Positions 39,200-46,862 of a stretch of DNA of 64,000 nucleotides are shown piece by piece. Positions within the stretch are counted from its first letter, which is position 1. Each line of letters opens with the position of its first letter. Position numbers and translations under genes: made by a program. A model generated the notes under the pieces. It made no database searches. It was not told the origin of the DNA and was given only the letters and a program-made list of their open reading frames with translations. The stretch is taken from assembly GCF_000018585.1 (NCBI RefSeq), contig NC_009976.1, positions 863,982 through 927,981 of the forward strand, given 5' to 3'. The DNA comes from Prochlorococcus marinus str. MIT 9211. GTDB taxonomy: Bacteria; Cyanobacteriota; Cyanobacteriia; PCC-6307; Cyanobiaceae.

Positions 39200-39856
39200 C
39201 TATTTTGAGGATATAGAAGCAACCTCTGCAGCAAAATCTGATTGGTCAGTTTCAATTCCTTCTCCTAGGGTATATCTTGTAAAGCGTCGGATTCTTAAAT
39301 TTTCACCAATCTGACCAGCAACTTGCTTAACGAGTTGCTCTACAGTGATTGAAGTATCACGAATAAAAGGTTGCTCTATTAAAGCTAGTTCTTTTAGCCT
39401 CTTAGAAATTCTACCAGCTACAATCTTTTCCTTAATTTGATCAGGCTTGCCAGACAGATCATCACGGCCCATCTCTATTGACTTTTCCTTATCCGAAACT
39501 TCAACAGGAATATCGTCAACAGCTACAAATTCAACATTTGGGCACGCTGCAATTTGCATTGAGATATCTCTAAGCAGACCTTGAAACAATTCTCCTCTTG
39601 CGACAAAGTCAGTCTCACAATTTAGCTCTAGCAAAACACCAACTCTTGAACCTGTATGGATATAACTGCCTATAGCACCTTCAGCTGCAACTCGGCCGGA
39701 TTTCTTCTCTGCGCTAGAAATACCTTTTTGTCTCAACCATTCAACAGCTTTCTCCATATCAGCATCCGATTCGACTAAAGCCTTTTTGCAATCCATCATT
39801 CCAGCACCAGTCTTGTCACGAAGTTCCTTAACTAATTTTGCTGTTATGTCAGGCAT
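39200..39856 (-). CDS. tsf: Elongation factor Ts
   Basis: EF-Ts exchanges GDP on EF-Tu. The 218-residue protein has the UBA-like N-terminus with the signature [16 protein letters not shown], the core motif [12 protein letters not shown] and a C-terminal helical part. It is the short, single-domain-core version seen in cyanobacteria and plastids. It follows rpsB by 99 bp, as in most bacteria, so rpsB-tsf is a likely operon; a GTAGCA/TGCTAC stem lies at the rpsB stop (39929-39956). Confidence 0.96.
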   Translation of the reverse strand: MPDITAKLVKELRDKTGAGMMDCKKALVESDADMEKAVEWLRQKGISSAEKKSGRVAAEGAIGSYIHTGSRVGVLLELNCETDFVARGELFQGLLRDISMQIAACPNVEFVAVDDIPVEVSDKEKSIEMGRDDLSGKPDQIKEKIVAGRISKRLKELALIEQPFIRDTSITVEQLVKQVAGQIGENLRIRRFTRYTLGEGIETDQSDFAAEVASISSK

Positions 39857-39955
39857 TGTTTTTTAAAAGAATGATGAATGAATTAAAGGGGAAGTTGACG
39901 ACCTTAATATTTTAGAAAGCAGGCTTATGTAGCAGAAGATTTTATCTAAATGCTA

Positions 39956-40672
39956 CTACTTTAGTCTTTGCCCACCTCTATGCTCATTGGAGCCATGACG
40001 TCCTTCATTTATAGCGTCTGCCAATCGGCCAAGAATGAGTTGAACTGATCTGACAGCATCATCATTACAAGGAATAGGAACTTCACAAAGGTCTGGGTCG
40101 CAATTTGTATCAAGCATTGACACCAAAGGGATATCTAGTTTACGAGCTTCTAAAACAGCGTTTGTTTCTCTTCTCTGATCAACAAGAACAACAACGTCAG
40201 GCAAGCGTTTCATCCCTTTTAAGCCTCCTAGATATTTCTGGAGTCGTTCAAGTTCATGTCTCAAGACAGAAGCTTCTTTTTTAGGCCTCATTGCAATTGC
40301 GCCACTAGATTCCATTCTTTCCAGGTCTTTTAGCCTGTCTATACGTGCTTTCATGGTGGTCCAATTAGTGAGCATTCCCCCTAGCCATCGCTGGTTTACA
40401 TAAGAAGCTCCACATCTATTAGCTTCTAGTGCTACAACCTCTGATGCTTGTTTTTTTGTCCCTACAAAAAGAAATCTCTTACCACTTTTGGCAGCATTCC
40501 TTGTCCATTTATAAGCACTGTTCATACAAACAGCAGTTTTTACGAGATCAATGATGTGAACCCCATTTCTCGCACAATAAATGTAACGAGACATTTTAGG
40601 GTTCCATCTTCTTGTCTGGTGACCAAAGTGAGCACCAGCTTCCATCATCTCTGAAAGAGTTACGACAGCCAT
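39956..40672 (-). CDS. rpsB: 30S ribosomal protein S2
   Basis: The 238-residue S2 protein shows [19 protein letters not shown], the coiled-coil insertion near residues 100-150, and the C-terminal signature [26 protein letters not shown]. It is essential for late 30S assembly and mRNA binding near the exit site. The ATG is preceded by an AT-rich stretch with no good Shine-Dalgarno motif within 15 bases; instead, the leader contains the predicted pseudoknot listed separately. Confidence 0.97.
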   Translation of the reverse strand: MAVVTLSEMMEAGAHFGHQTRRWNPKMSRYIYCARNGVHIIDLVKTAVCMNSAYKWTRNAAKSGKRFLFVGTKKQASEVVALEANRCGASYVNQRWLGGMLTNWTTMKARIDRLKDLERMESSGAIAMRPKKEASVLRHELERLQKYLGGLKGMKRLPDVVVLVDQRRETNAVLEARKLDIPLVSMLDTNCDPDLCEVPIPCNDDAVRSVQLILGRLADAINEGRHGSNEHRGGQRLK

Positions 40673-40679
40673 TTTTAAA

Positions 40680-40765
40680 GTTTCGGGTTGGCCTCCACCT
40701 GACAGGGATACATTATGCTGAACTGAAGAGTCAGATCAACCTAGATCACCCGAAACAGTCAGGTG
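40680..40765 (-). promoter_or_regulatory. Predicted RNA pseudoknot in the rpsB leader
   Basis: Four segments alternate in the order A-B-A'-B'. On the plus strand they are GTTTCGGGT (40680-40688), CACCTGAC (40696-40703), ACCCGAAAC (40748-40756) and GTCAGGTG (40758-40765). In the rpsB mRNA this gives stem 1 (8 bp, CACCUGAC/GUCAGGUG) and stem 2 (9 bp, GUUUCGGGU/ACCCGAAAC), which interlock as an H-type pseudoknot. The last strand covers positions -16 to -8 before the AUG, where a Shine-Dalgarno site would sit. In E. coli, S2 represses rpsB-tsf through a structured leader; the same kind of feedback here is an inference. Confidence 0.7.
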
Positions 40766-40807
40766 TGCGGAGTTTATGTACTTGGGTAATCTATCAAAAA
40801 GGTTGAA

Positions 40808-41740
40808 TCAATGCAGCCCTTGAGAATATGCTTCACGATAAATTGCTCTGACACCTATTAAATTAAGAGGCAAGCGTAAGATCTCCATGGCTAATCCTGG
40901 ATAGCCTTTCCTAATCAAGTATTGAAGTAAAGGTTTTAAGTTGGTGGTGTTAATTAACCCAAATAGTGTAAGAGTTTCCCAAATAAATCTGTGAAACAAA
41001 GTGAATTGAATTATAAAACGAACTCTTCTAGAGGGATGCTTTCGAAAAAACACCAATGCCATCTTTGCTCGTTCATGTTCTATTCGAATTAAACTTGGAA
41101 TCTGGTCAATACTTAATGCTTTATGCCAATGATAACCAACAGCCTTAGGACATTTGACCAATTCAACATTCATCCTTCGAAGCCTTTCTCCCAGCTCAAG
41201 ATCTTCCCAACCATAGAGTTTAAAAGCAGGGTCAAATAATCCTGCCGCTTCTAGAACATTCTTATCTATGGCAACATTACCAGTAGCAAAATAGGCAAAA
41301 GAAATATCACGTAGTTTGTGAGGTTCTGAAGTAGGATATTCAAAATTAGAAGTATTAATAACTGCCCCGTAAGTAAAGCAGAAACGATCACCTCTCTTAT
41401 TCCATGTATTGATAAGGCTGCGCGAATGAGAATCAATGAAAGATTCAGTCACAACCAAATCGCTATCTATAAAAATAATCACATCACCAAGCGAATTCTC
41501 TACACCTTTATTCCTACCTTGTCCAGGGCCAGCATGCAGTTGCTCTAGTAATTTCAAATGAGGAAACTTGGTTAAATTCCCCCTAAGCCAAGATGATGTT
41601 CCGTCTGTAGAGCCATCATCAACCAATACGACCTCATAACCTTTTATATCAGAGGAAAATACTTGATTCTCAAGTGCTATTAAGCACTTCTGAAGTATGG
41701 GGAGGCGATTATATGTAGGTATAACAACACTTATAAACAT
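40808..41740 (-). CDS. Family 2 glycosyltransferase
   Basis: The 310-residue GT-A-fold enzyme has an N-terminal nucleotide-sugar motif VVIPTYNR and DDGSTDGTSSW, a DxD-type FIDSD near residue 95, and a C-terminal acceptor region with GWEDLELGERL, the extended ED motif of inverting GT2 transferases. No transmembrane helix is clear. It probably makes a cell-surface polysaccharide or glycolipid. It precedes rpsB on the same strand by 135 bp; most of that gap holds the pseudoknot leader, so it is unlikely to be functionally tied to rpsB. Confidence 0.88.
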   Translation of the reverse strand: MFISVVIPTYNRLPILQKCLIALENQVFSSDIKGYEVVLVDDGSTDGTSSWLRGNLTKFPHLKLLEQLHAGPGQGRNKGVENSLGDVIIFIDSDLVVTESFIDSHSRSLINTWNKRGDRFCFTYGAVINTSNFEYPTSEPHKLRDISFAYFATGNVAIDKNVLEAAGLFDPAFKLYGWEDLELGERLRRMNVELVKCPKAVGYHWHKALSIDQIPSLIRIEHERAKMALVFFRKHPSRRVRFIIQFTLFHRFIWETLTLFGLINTTNLKPLLQYLIRKGYPGLAMEILRLPLNLIGVRAIYREAYSQGLH

Positions 41741-41832
41741 CCTAAATATGGAAGAAATTAAGGCCGAGAAATATCTCTTGTCTATTAAGTTAACGCATAT
41801 ATAGCAATTAATTTAAAATCGATGCGATCTAG

Positions 41833-41982
41833 TCAGTCTGCAGCACCGCCATTATTTGCTGTGCCTGTGACTCCATTACCTGCTCCTTCACCAGGGGAGC
41901 GAAGCTTACGTTTTTTAAATTTTCTGGCATAAGCACGATTCCTCTCCTGCTTTTCTTTCTTGAGATTTCTTCGTTTAGACAT
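41833..41982 (-). CDS. Small basic protein (49 residues), unknown function
   Basis: The frame begins at an ATG with a very basic N-terminus (MSKRRNLKKEKQERNRAYAR), continues with KFKKRKLRSP, and ends in a Gly/Asn/Ala-rich tail. Basic, helix-forming start plus flexible tail suggest a nucleic-acid-binding or ribosome-associated peptide, but no family was recognised. It lies alone in the 268-bp gap between the glycosyltransferase and the exporter operon. The balanced start-to-stop frame and strong charge pattern support a real gene. Confidence 0.65.
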   Translation of the reverse strand: MSKRRNLKKEKQERNRAYARKFKKRKLRSPGEGAGNGVTGTANNGGAAD

Positions 41983-42008
41983 TTTTAAAATGTAATTATC
42001 TTTCTACC

Positions 42009-42764
42009 CTACTCAAGAAAGTGCAACAACCTACCATCTTCCATCTTTAAGAGACGATCTGCTACATCAAGTATTCGAGGGTCATGTGTAACCATCAATA
42101 CTGCACATGATTGCTCTAATGCCAAACGCTTAAGAAGAGACACAATTTCCCTTCCAGTGGCACTATCAAGAGCAGCCGTTGGCTCGTCGGCCAATAAAAG
42201 TTTAGGTCTAGCAGCTAAAGCCCTTGCTATAGCAACTCTTTGTTTCTGTCCACCTGACAAATCATGAGGAAGTTTGCTCATATGTTCTTGCAAACCAACT
42301 TCCTCTAACCATTGTCTTGCTTGAGCTCTACGTTCTTCATAAGTAAAACTGGCTAATAAGTCAGAACCAATTTGAACATTTTGTTCAGCGGTAAGACATC
42401 TAAGAAGATTATGCCCTTGAAAGATCATCCCGATATTTCGCCTCAATCTCTGACGAGTTTTCCTAGAGGAATTACGCAGCTGATGACCTAGAACCTTCAA
42501 GTCACCATGCTGAATATTTCTTAAGGCTCCAATAAGAGTAAGAAGGGTTGTCTTTCCACAGCCTGAGGGACCTGTGAGTAGAACAACTTCACCAGGTGAT
42601 ATTTCGAGAGAGATTGAGTGCAAAACTTGCTTTTTCATCGATCCATTACCGAACCAATGGGACAAATCTTTTATTTGTACAGTTAAAGGAATCGCTGATT
42701 TATGTTTTAGTTGAGCCAATGCTAGAAGACCAAAGAATTTAAAAGATCTCTGCAGGGTCTGCAT
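42009..42764 (-). CDS. devA: DevA-type ABC transporter ATP-binding protein
   Basis: The 251-residue ATPase has Walker A GPSGCGKTT, signature LSGGQKQR, Walker B LLADEPTAALD and an H-loop VTHDPR, in the MacB/LolD-like export family. It follows devC with a 26-base overlap and shows the DevA head VQIKDLSHWFG. With devB and devC it would form the DevBCA exporter, known in Nabaena-type cyanobacteria (Anabaena) for glycolipid export with a TolC partner. In a unicellular cell the cargo must differ. Confidence 0.88.
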   Translation of the reverse strand: MQTLQRSFKFFGLLALAQLKHKSAIPLTVQIKDLSHWFGNGSMKKQVLHSISLEISPGEVVLLTGPSGCGKTTLLTLIGALRNIQHGDLKVLGHQLRNSSRKTRQRLRRNIGMIFQGHNLLRCLTAEQNVQIGSDLLASFTYEERRAQARQWLEEVGLQEHMSKLPHDLSGGQKQRVAIARALAARPKLLLADEPTAALDSATGREIVSLLKRLALEQSCAVLMVTHDPRILDVADRLLKMEDGRLLHFLE

Positions 42765-43911
42765 CTACTAAGCGACGCATTGCCAACATTGCGGAGGACA
42801 TACACATGAGCAGGATCAAGATAAATACAGTTAATGCTCTTTGAGAGTCCATAGCTACTGGAAGTTTTGTAGAGGTTCTTACCAATGCATACAAACATTG
42901 CCCAGAAATATAAGCTGGTACATAACCCATAACAGCAAGTAACATTCCTTCCCGAGCGACAACCCCCAAAAGAGTTTTTAATCGATAACCCATTGCCATT
43001 AACGTTGCATATTCAGGCAAATGATCACTTACATCGCTATAGAGAATTTGATAAACAATTACACATCCAACAACAAATCCCATAGCTGCGCCTAGGGTAA
43101 AAATAAATCCAATTGAAGTACTTGTTCGCCAATAATTCTTCTCAAATTCGATAAAATCATTTTTAGTGAGAACACGAACATCCTTAGGCAAGCTAGCTGT
43201 TAAGGATCTGACTACCATTTCTTGGGCGGCTCCAGGCCTAAGACGAATTAAACCTATTTCTATACTTCCAGAAGGGGTACTCGGTAACAAATGTAAGAAA
43301 GTCTCTCTGCTGGTAATTAAATTGCCATCGGCACCAAATGAAGGCCCAAGGCTAACCAAACCAGCTACACGAACTCTCTTACCAGCAACTTCTGTTTCAA
43401 TTTTTTTTCCTTCTAAAAACCACTTAGATATAGGTCCAAATTCATTCCTAGAAAGGACATCAAACAAAACTCTTCCTTTGCTATTTAGCAATGGTGCTTT
43501 CGAAGAGAAGCCAGAATCTAAAAGAAGCGGATCATTTGGTTCGAAACCTAAAGCTAAAATAGATCTTGTAGATAAAGTTTCTGGATTACGCCAAAGAAGA
43601 AAGTTCCAATTAACGGGAGTTGTACCAATAACGTCTTTATGAGCCATTGATTGTATAAGTCGTCTGCGGGGGAAACCACTCATACTTATCGAACTCATTG
43701 ACCTAGGACTCATTAGGACTAAATCTGCATCAAACAATCTGTGAACAGTGACACTTGCATCAAACAATCCATCACGAAACCCTAGTTGCATAAACATAAG
43801 AATGCCAGCAAAACATATTCCTGCTAAGGCAACTAATAATCGAATTGGTTGCCGAGTAAGAAGTAACCATGCCAAGGGTATACGACGTTTTTGTAAGAAT
43901 CTAAATTTCAC
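42739..43911 (-). CDS. devC: DevC-type ABC transporter permease
   Basis: The 390-residue membrane protein has one N-terminal helix (LLVALAGICFAGILMFMQLGFRDGLFDAS), a large periplasmic loop of about 220 residues, and three C-terminal helices ending in LAMRRLVDADPAEIF, the FtsX/MacB-like topology of DevC. GTG at 43909-43911 is the start and shares one base with the devB stop. It works with DevB and DevA. Confidence 0.9.
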   Translation of the reverse strand: MKFRFLQKRRIPLAWLLLTRQPIRLLVALAGICFAGILMFMQLGFRDGLFDASVTVHRLFDADLVLMSPRSMSSISMSGFPRRRLIQSMAHKDVIGTTPVNWNFLLWRNPETLSTRSILALGFEPNDPLLLDSGFSSKAPLLNSKGRVLFDVLSRNEFGPISKWFLEGKKIETEVAGKRVRVAGLVSLGPSFGADGNLITSRETFLHLLPSTPSGSIEIGLIRLRPGAAQEMVVRSLTASLPKDVRVLTKNDFIEFEKNYWRTSTSIGFIFTLGAAMGFVVGCVIVYQILYSDVSDHLPEYATLMAMGYRLKTLLGVVAREGMLLAVMGYVPAYISGQCLYALVRTSTKLPVAMDSQRALTVFILILLMCMSSAMLAMRRLVDADPAEIF

Positions 43912-44930
43912 TATGGGATAAATCTTGCAATAACCTTCATTCCAGTAAAACGAGTTACTTGGTCAGAAGATGTAGGTTGAAGACTAATTCTTACTTCTAT
44001 AACTCTTGCATCAGCATCACCAGTTGGATCCGTTGACAAAACCATACGTTGACGTACCTGAGGACTGATATGGGTAACTTTCCCCAAAAGTGTTCCATCA
44101 AAACCTCCATTCTCACTAATTATTGATACATTCTGACCAAGCCTCACCCTATTAATATCCGACTCATAAACCTCAATAAGAGCTTCCATCAGGTGATTAG
44201 ATGCAACTTCAAGTACCCCTTCATTCCCTGGCCGTTCTCCTGGTCGGGCATTAATTCTCAGGACAACCCCATCTATAGGACTTTTCAGTTGTGTATAGCC
44301 AAGGTCAATTTCTAGGCCTTTTATTTCTGCAATAATCTCATTCCGTTTGCCTTCTAAAATATTAAGTTGGTCTAGCTTTTCTTCAAAAATAGAAAATGCA
44401 GAAGCTCCTTCACGAGAAGTTTCCTTATATCTATCAACTTCTCTTTTCTGAAAGGAGATGTTACTCAGTAGAGTTTGTAAACGCGCTTTACTAACTTCAA
44501 GATCAGCTTCCAATCGTGGTCGATTATCAAAAATTGCTAGTACTTGGCCTTTGTCAATCTGATCTCCCTCATTGATAAGCAATTTAGAAATCCTGGGAGT
44601 ACCACCAAAACCACTTACAGGCGCAGCGAGTACTCGTGAATCACCAAATGGTACGAGTTGGCCTAAAGCAGCTACTCCTTCTATGGGTCTTTCTGCTTCA
44701 GCCAATGGAATGTCATTTATAGGTGAGTCAGCCTTTTTACTAATAAACAGTAAGCCCGTTAGGGATATGATTCCTATGCTAGAGAAAAGTACCCATTTCG
44801 ATTTTACTAATTTAGGTAGTCGTCGGGACAATTGAACAGAACCATGTCTATATATTCGTCTGCCCAATGAGGACTGAACGTCTTCGCTAGAACTTGCCGA
44901 GTTTTGTCGTTGCGTTTTTGTTGAAGACAA
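43911..44930 (-). CDS. devB: DevB-type membrane fusion protein (HlyD family)
   Basis: The 339-residue periplasmic adaptor has a polar N-terminus of about 45 residues, a membrane anchor (WVLFSSIGIISLTGLLFIS), the lipoyl halves with INEGDQIDKGQVLAIFDN and LKSPIDGVVLRIN, a short coiled-coil hairpin and a beta-barrel end. It would link DevCA to an outer-membrane TolC channel. The start is TTG at 44930 with GAGAGG about ten bases before it; if correct, it overlaps pcyA by 124 bases on the same strand. A TTG near residue 34 would reduce the overlap to about 25 bases. Confidence 0.88.
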   Translation of the reverse strand: MSSTKTQRQNSASSSEDVQSSLGRRIYRHGSVQLSRRLPKLVKSKWVLFSSIGIISLTGLLFISKKADSPINDIPLAEAERPIEGVAALGQLVPFGDSRVLAAPVSGFGGTPRISKLLINEGDQIDKGQVLAIFDNRPRLEADLEVSKARLQTLLSNISFQKREVDRYKETSREGASAFSIFEEKLDQLNILEGKRNEIIAEIKGLEIDLGYTQLKSPIDGVVLRINARPGERPGNEGVLEVASNHLMEALIEVYESDINRVRLGQNVSIISENGGFDGTLLGKVTHISPQVRQRMVLSTDPTGDADARVIEVRISLQPTSSDQVTRFTGMKVIARFIP

Positions 44931-45508
44931 TAGAATTGCTGCCTCTCATATCTTTCAATCGTAAGAGGTGAATCAAGCGAATCTGGGGTAGAAGATATAG
45001 AACACGTAATAAGAACGTTTAAAAAGCCATCAACTAAATCTAAGAACAAGGAGTCTTCAGACCTAGCATTTGGCTTTATAAACTGAACATATGAAGAGAA
45101 TATATTCCCCCATTCAGGCAATTTTCTTGGATTCGTGAAAGAAGGAATTCTTAATTCTCTTAATTTAAGATCTATTGCAGTCGGAAGGGCCTTACCAACA
45201 GGAGATAAATCAACAATGGCAGCTGTCACTCCTTCCATGCCAGCAACGATATCTACGCCAAAAATTGGCAAGTCAAAGGTAGGGTCTGGGAAGAAAACAC
45301 AATGAAGGATTTCCAAAGATGACCCTAACATCGCAATCTCTAAATGAATCTTCCTAAAACCTCTAGATTGATGAAATTCATTAACTATAAAAAGGTCATC
45401 TCCAGCAAGTGTTCCATAGATATTCTGTAATTTTGGATCTAAATCCAAAGTTCTTAAACCGACCAGGCACTTCCTACGATGCCTGATTCGATCTCTCACT
45501 GACTCCAA
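44807..45508 (-). CDS. pcyA: Phycocyanobilin:ferredoxin oxidoreductase
   Basis: PcyA reduces biliverdin IXalpha to phycocyanobilin with ferredoxin as donor. The catalytic residues align: Glu in KIHLEIAM, His twelve residues later in EILHCVFFPDP, and Asp in FGVDIVAG, the Glu76/His88/Asp105 set of the Synechocystis enzyme. The start is uncertain: TTG at 45508 gives 233 residues of normal length. The first ATG, at 45637, would add a hydrophobic head unlike other PcyA proteins and overlap the divergent peptidase start. Its 3' end overlaps devB. Confidence 0.88.
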   Translation of the reverse strand: MESVRDRIRHRRKCLVGLRTLDLDPKLQNIYGTLAGDDLFIVNEFHQSRGFRKIHLEIAMLGSSLEILHCVFFPDPTFDLPIFGVDIVAGMEGVTAAIVDLSPVGKALPTAIDLKLRELRIPSFTNPRKLPEWGNIFSSYVQFIKPNARSEDSLFLDLVDGFLNVLITCSISSTPDSLDSPLTIERYERQQFYCLQQKRNDKTRQVLAKTFSPHWADEYIDMVLFNCPDDYLN

Positions 45509-45606
45509 AAGAGGGTCCAGAGCAAAAAAGGTATATAAACAAGTAAACAACAATATGCGAAAAAGGTTCAGAATGGAACTTAGAAGAGAAACACTGGAGA
45601 GCTCGA

Positions 45607-46860
45607 TTGCAAGACCTGAAGATAAATCGATTGGCACTTAGAAGTGGTGCGGAATGTATTTCAACATCAATGCCAGAATCTGCACTTACCTGCATTGACC
45701 TTTGGTGCAAGGCCGGAAGTTCCTTTGAAGACAGTGACGAGAAAGGAATGGCTCATTTTCTTGAACATATGATTTTCAAAGGAAGCAGCAAGTTACGAGA
45801 AGGTGAATTTGATTTAAAGATTGAAGCCCTTGGCGGCAGCAGTAATGCTGCGACAGGTTTTGATGACGTACATTTTTATGTATTAGTACCTTCAGAAGGT
45901 GTCGAGCAAGCAATTAAGTTATTAATCGAACTTGTCCTATGTCCAAGCATTATGAAAAATGCATATTCATTGGAGCGTGAAGTTGTACTCGAAGAAATAG
46001 CTCAACAAAGTGATCAACCTGACGAGAAAGTGTTTCAGATGGTTCTGGAAGGTTGTTGGAGCAACCATCCATATGGGAAATCAATTCTAGGCAATGCATC
46101 AAGCCTTAACGCATCGACTCCGAATCGAATGAAGTTGTTCCATCAAAGGCTATATAAACCAGAGAATTGTGTCCTATCAATCGCTGGGAAGTCCCCGAGA
46201 AATTTATTAAAAATATTGAGCGAAGGTGAACTTGGCAAACAAGTTGATAAATCAAATCCCAACAATTCAAAACCAAACTCAAAAAAACTCAACTTTAATA
46301 TTGGTCGAAAGATAGTAGAGGTTAAAAGACTTGAGTCAGCGAGATTAGTTATGGCATGGCCAGTACCTCCTGCTTCTGAACAGTTCATAATAATGGGGTA
46401 TGACATAGCGACTACTCTTCTAGGAGAAGGTAGACGTAGTAGACTTGTTAATAATTTGCGAGAGGAACAACAAATAGTCGAATCAATTGAAATGGACCTA
46501 ACTGCACTTGAACAGGGAGGCCTTGTATTGCTAGAAGCGTGTTGCATAGAAAAAAATCTCAACAAAGTAGAAGATTCGATTAATCAAATTCTCATAGAAA
46601 GTATTAATAGTCCTCCTAGCGAACGAGAAACAAAACGTGCCAAAGAATTAGTTAGAAATGGATTTTGCTTCAGCCTTGAACATCCAGCACAGGTTGCAGC
46701 AATTACAGGTACACAAACACTTTGGAACCGTCATCAGCCACTGCTTGAACCTTTAAAGGATATAGATGGCTGGTCAAGTTCTATGATCCAAGAAGAAATA
46801 TTTAGTTGTTTGCAGCCAAGCCAATGCTTCACTTTAATTGCAAAACCTCTTAGTAGTTGA
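45607..46860 (+). CDS. M16-family zinc peptidase, catalytic subunit
   Basis: The 417-residue protein has the inverted zinc motif HFLEH at residues 50-54, and the third ligand region REVVLEEIAQQSD near residue 130, so it should be active. The start is TTG with GGAG seven bases upstream. The zinc-metalloprotease family includes mitochondrial processing peptidase beta subunits and PqqF-like enzymes, often acting on short peptides. It is followed almost directly by a second M16 gene, so the two form a heterodimer-like pair. It is divergent from pcyA. Confidence 0.9.
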   Translation: MQDLKINRLALRSGAECISTSMPESALTCIDLWCKAGSSFEDSDEKGMAHFLEHMIFKGSSKLREGEFDLKIEALGGSSNAATGFDDVHFYVLVPSEGVEQAIKLLIELVLCPSIMKNAYSLEREVVLEEIAQQSDQPDEKVFQMVLEGCWSNHPYGKSILGNASSLNASTPNRMKLFHQRLYKPENCVLSIAGKSPRNLLKILSEGELGKQVDKSNPNNSKPNSKKLNFNIGRKIVEVKRLESARLVMAWPVPPASEQFIIMGYDIATTLLGEGRRSRLVNNLREEQQIVESIEMDLTALEQGGLVLLEACCIEKNLNKVEDSINQILIESINSPPSERETKRAKELVRNGFCFSLEHPAQVAAITGTQTLWNRHQPLLEPLKDIDGWSSSMIQEEIFSCLQPSQCFTLIAKPLSS

Positions 46861-46862
46861 TA

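Noticed and set aside
40612-40806. 64-residue plus-strand frame over the rpsB leader
   Set aside because: Antisense to the rpsB start and leader; no credible protein features.
43166-43642. 158-residue plus-strand frame inside devC
   Set aside because: Antisense shadow with biased composition of an inverted membrane gene.
46143-46565. 140-residue minus-strand frame in the first M16 gene
   Set aside because: Antisense shadow; the plus-strand peptidase is clear.
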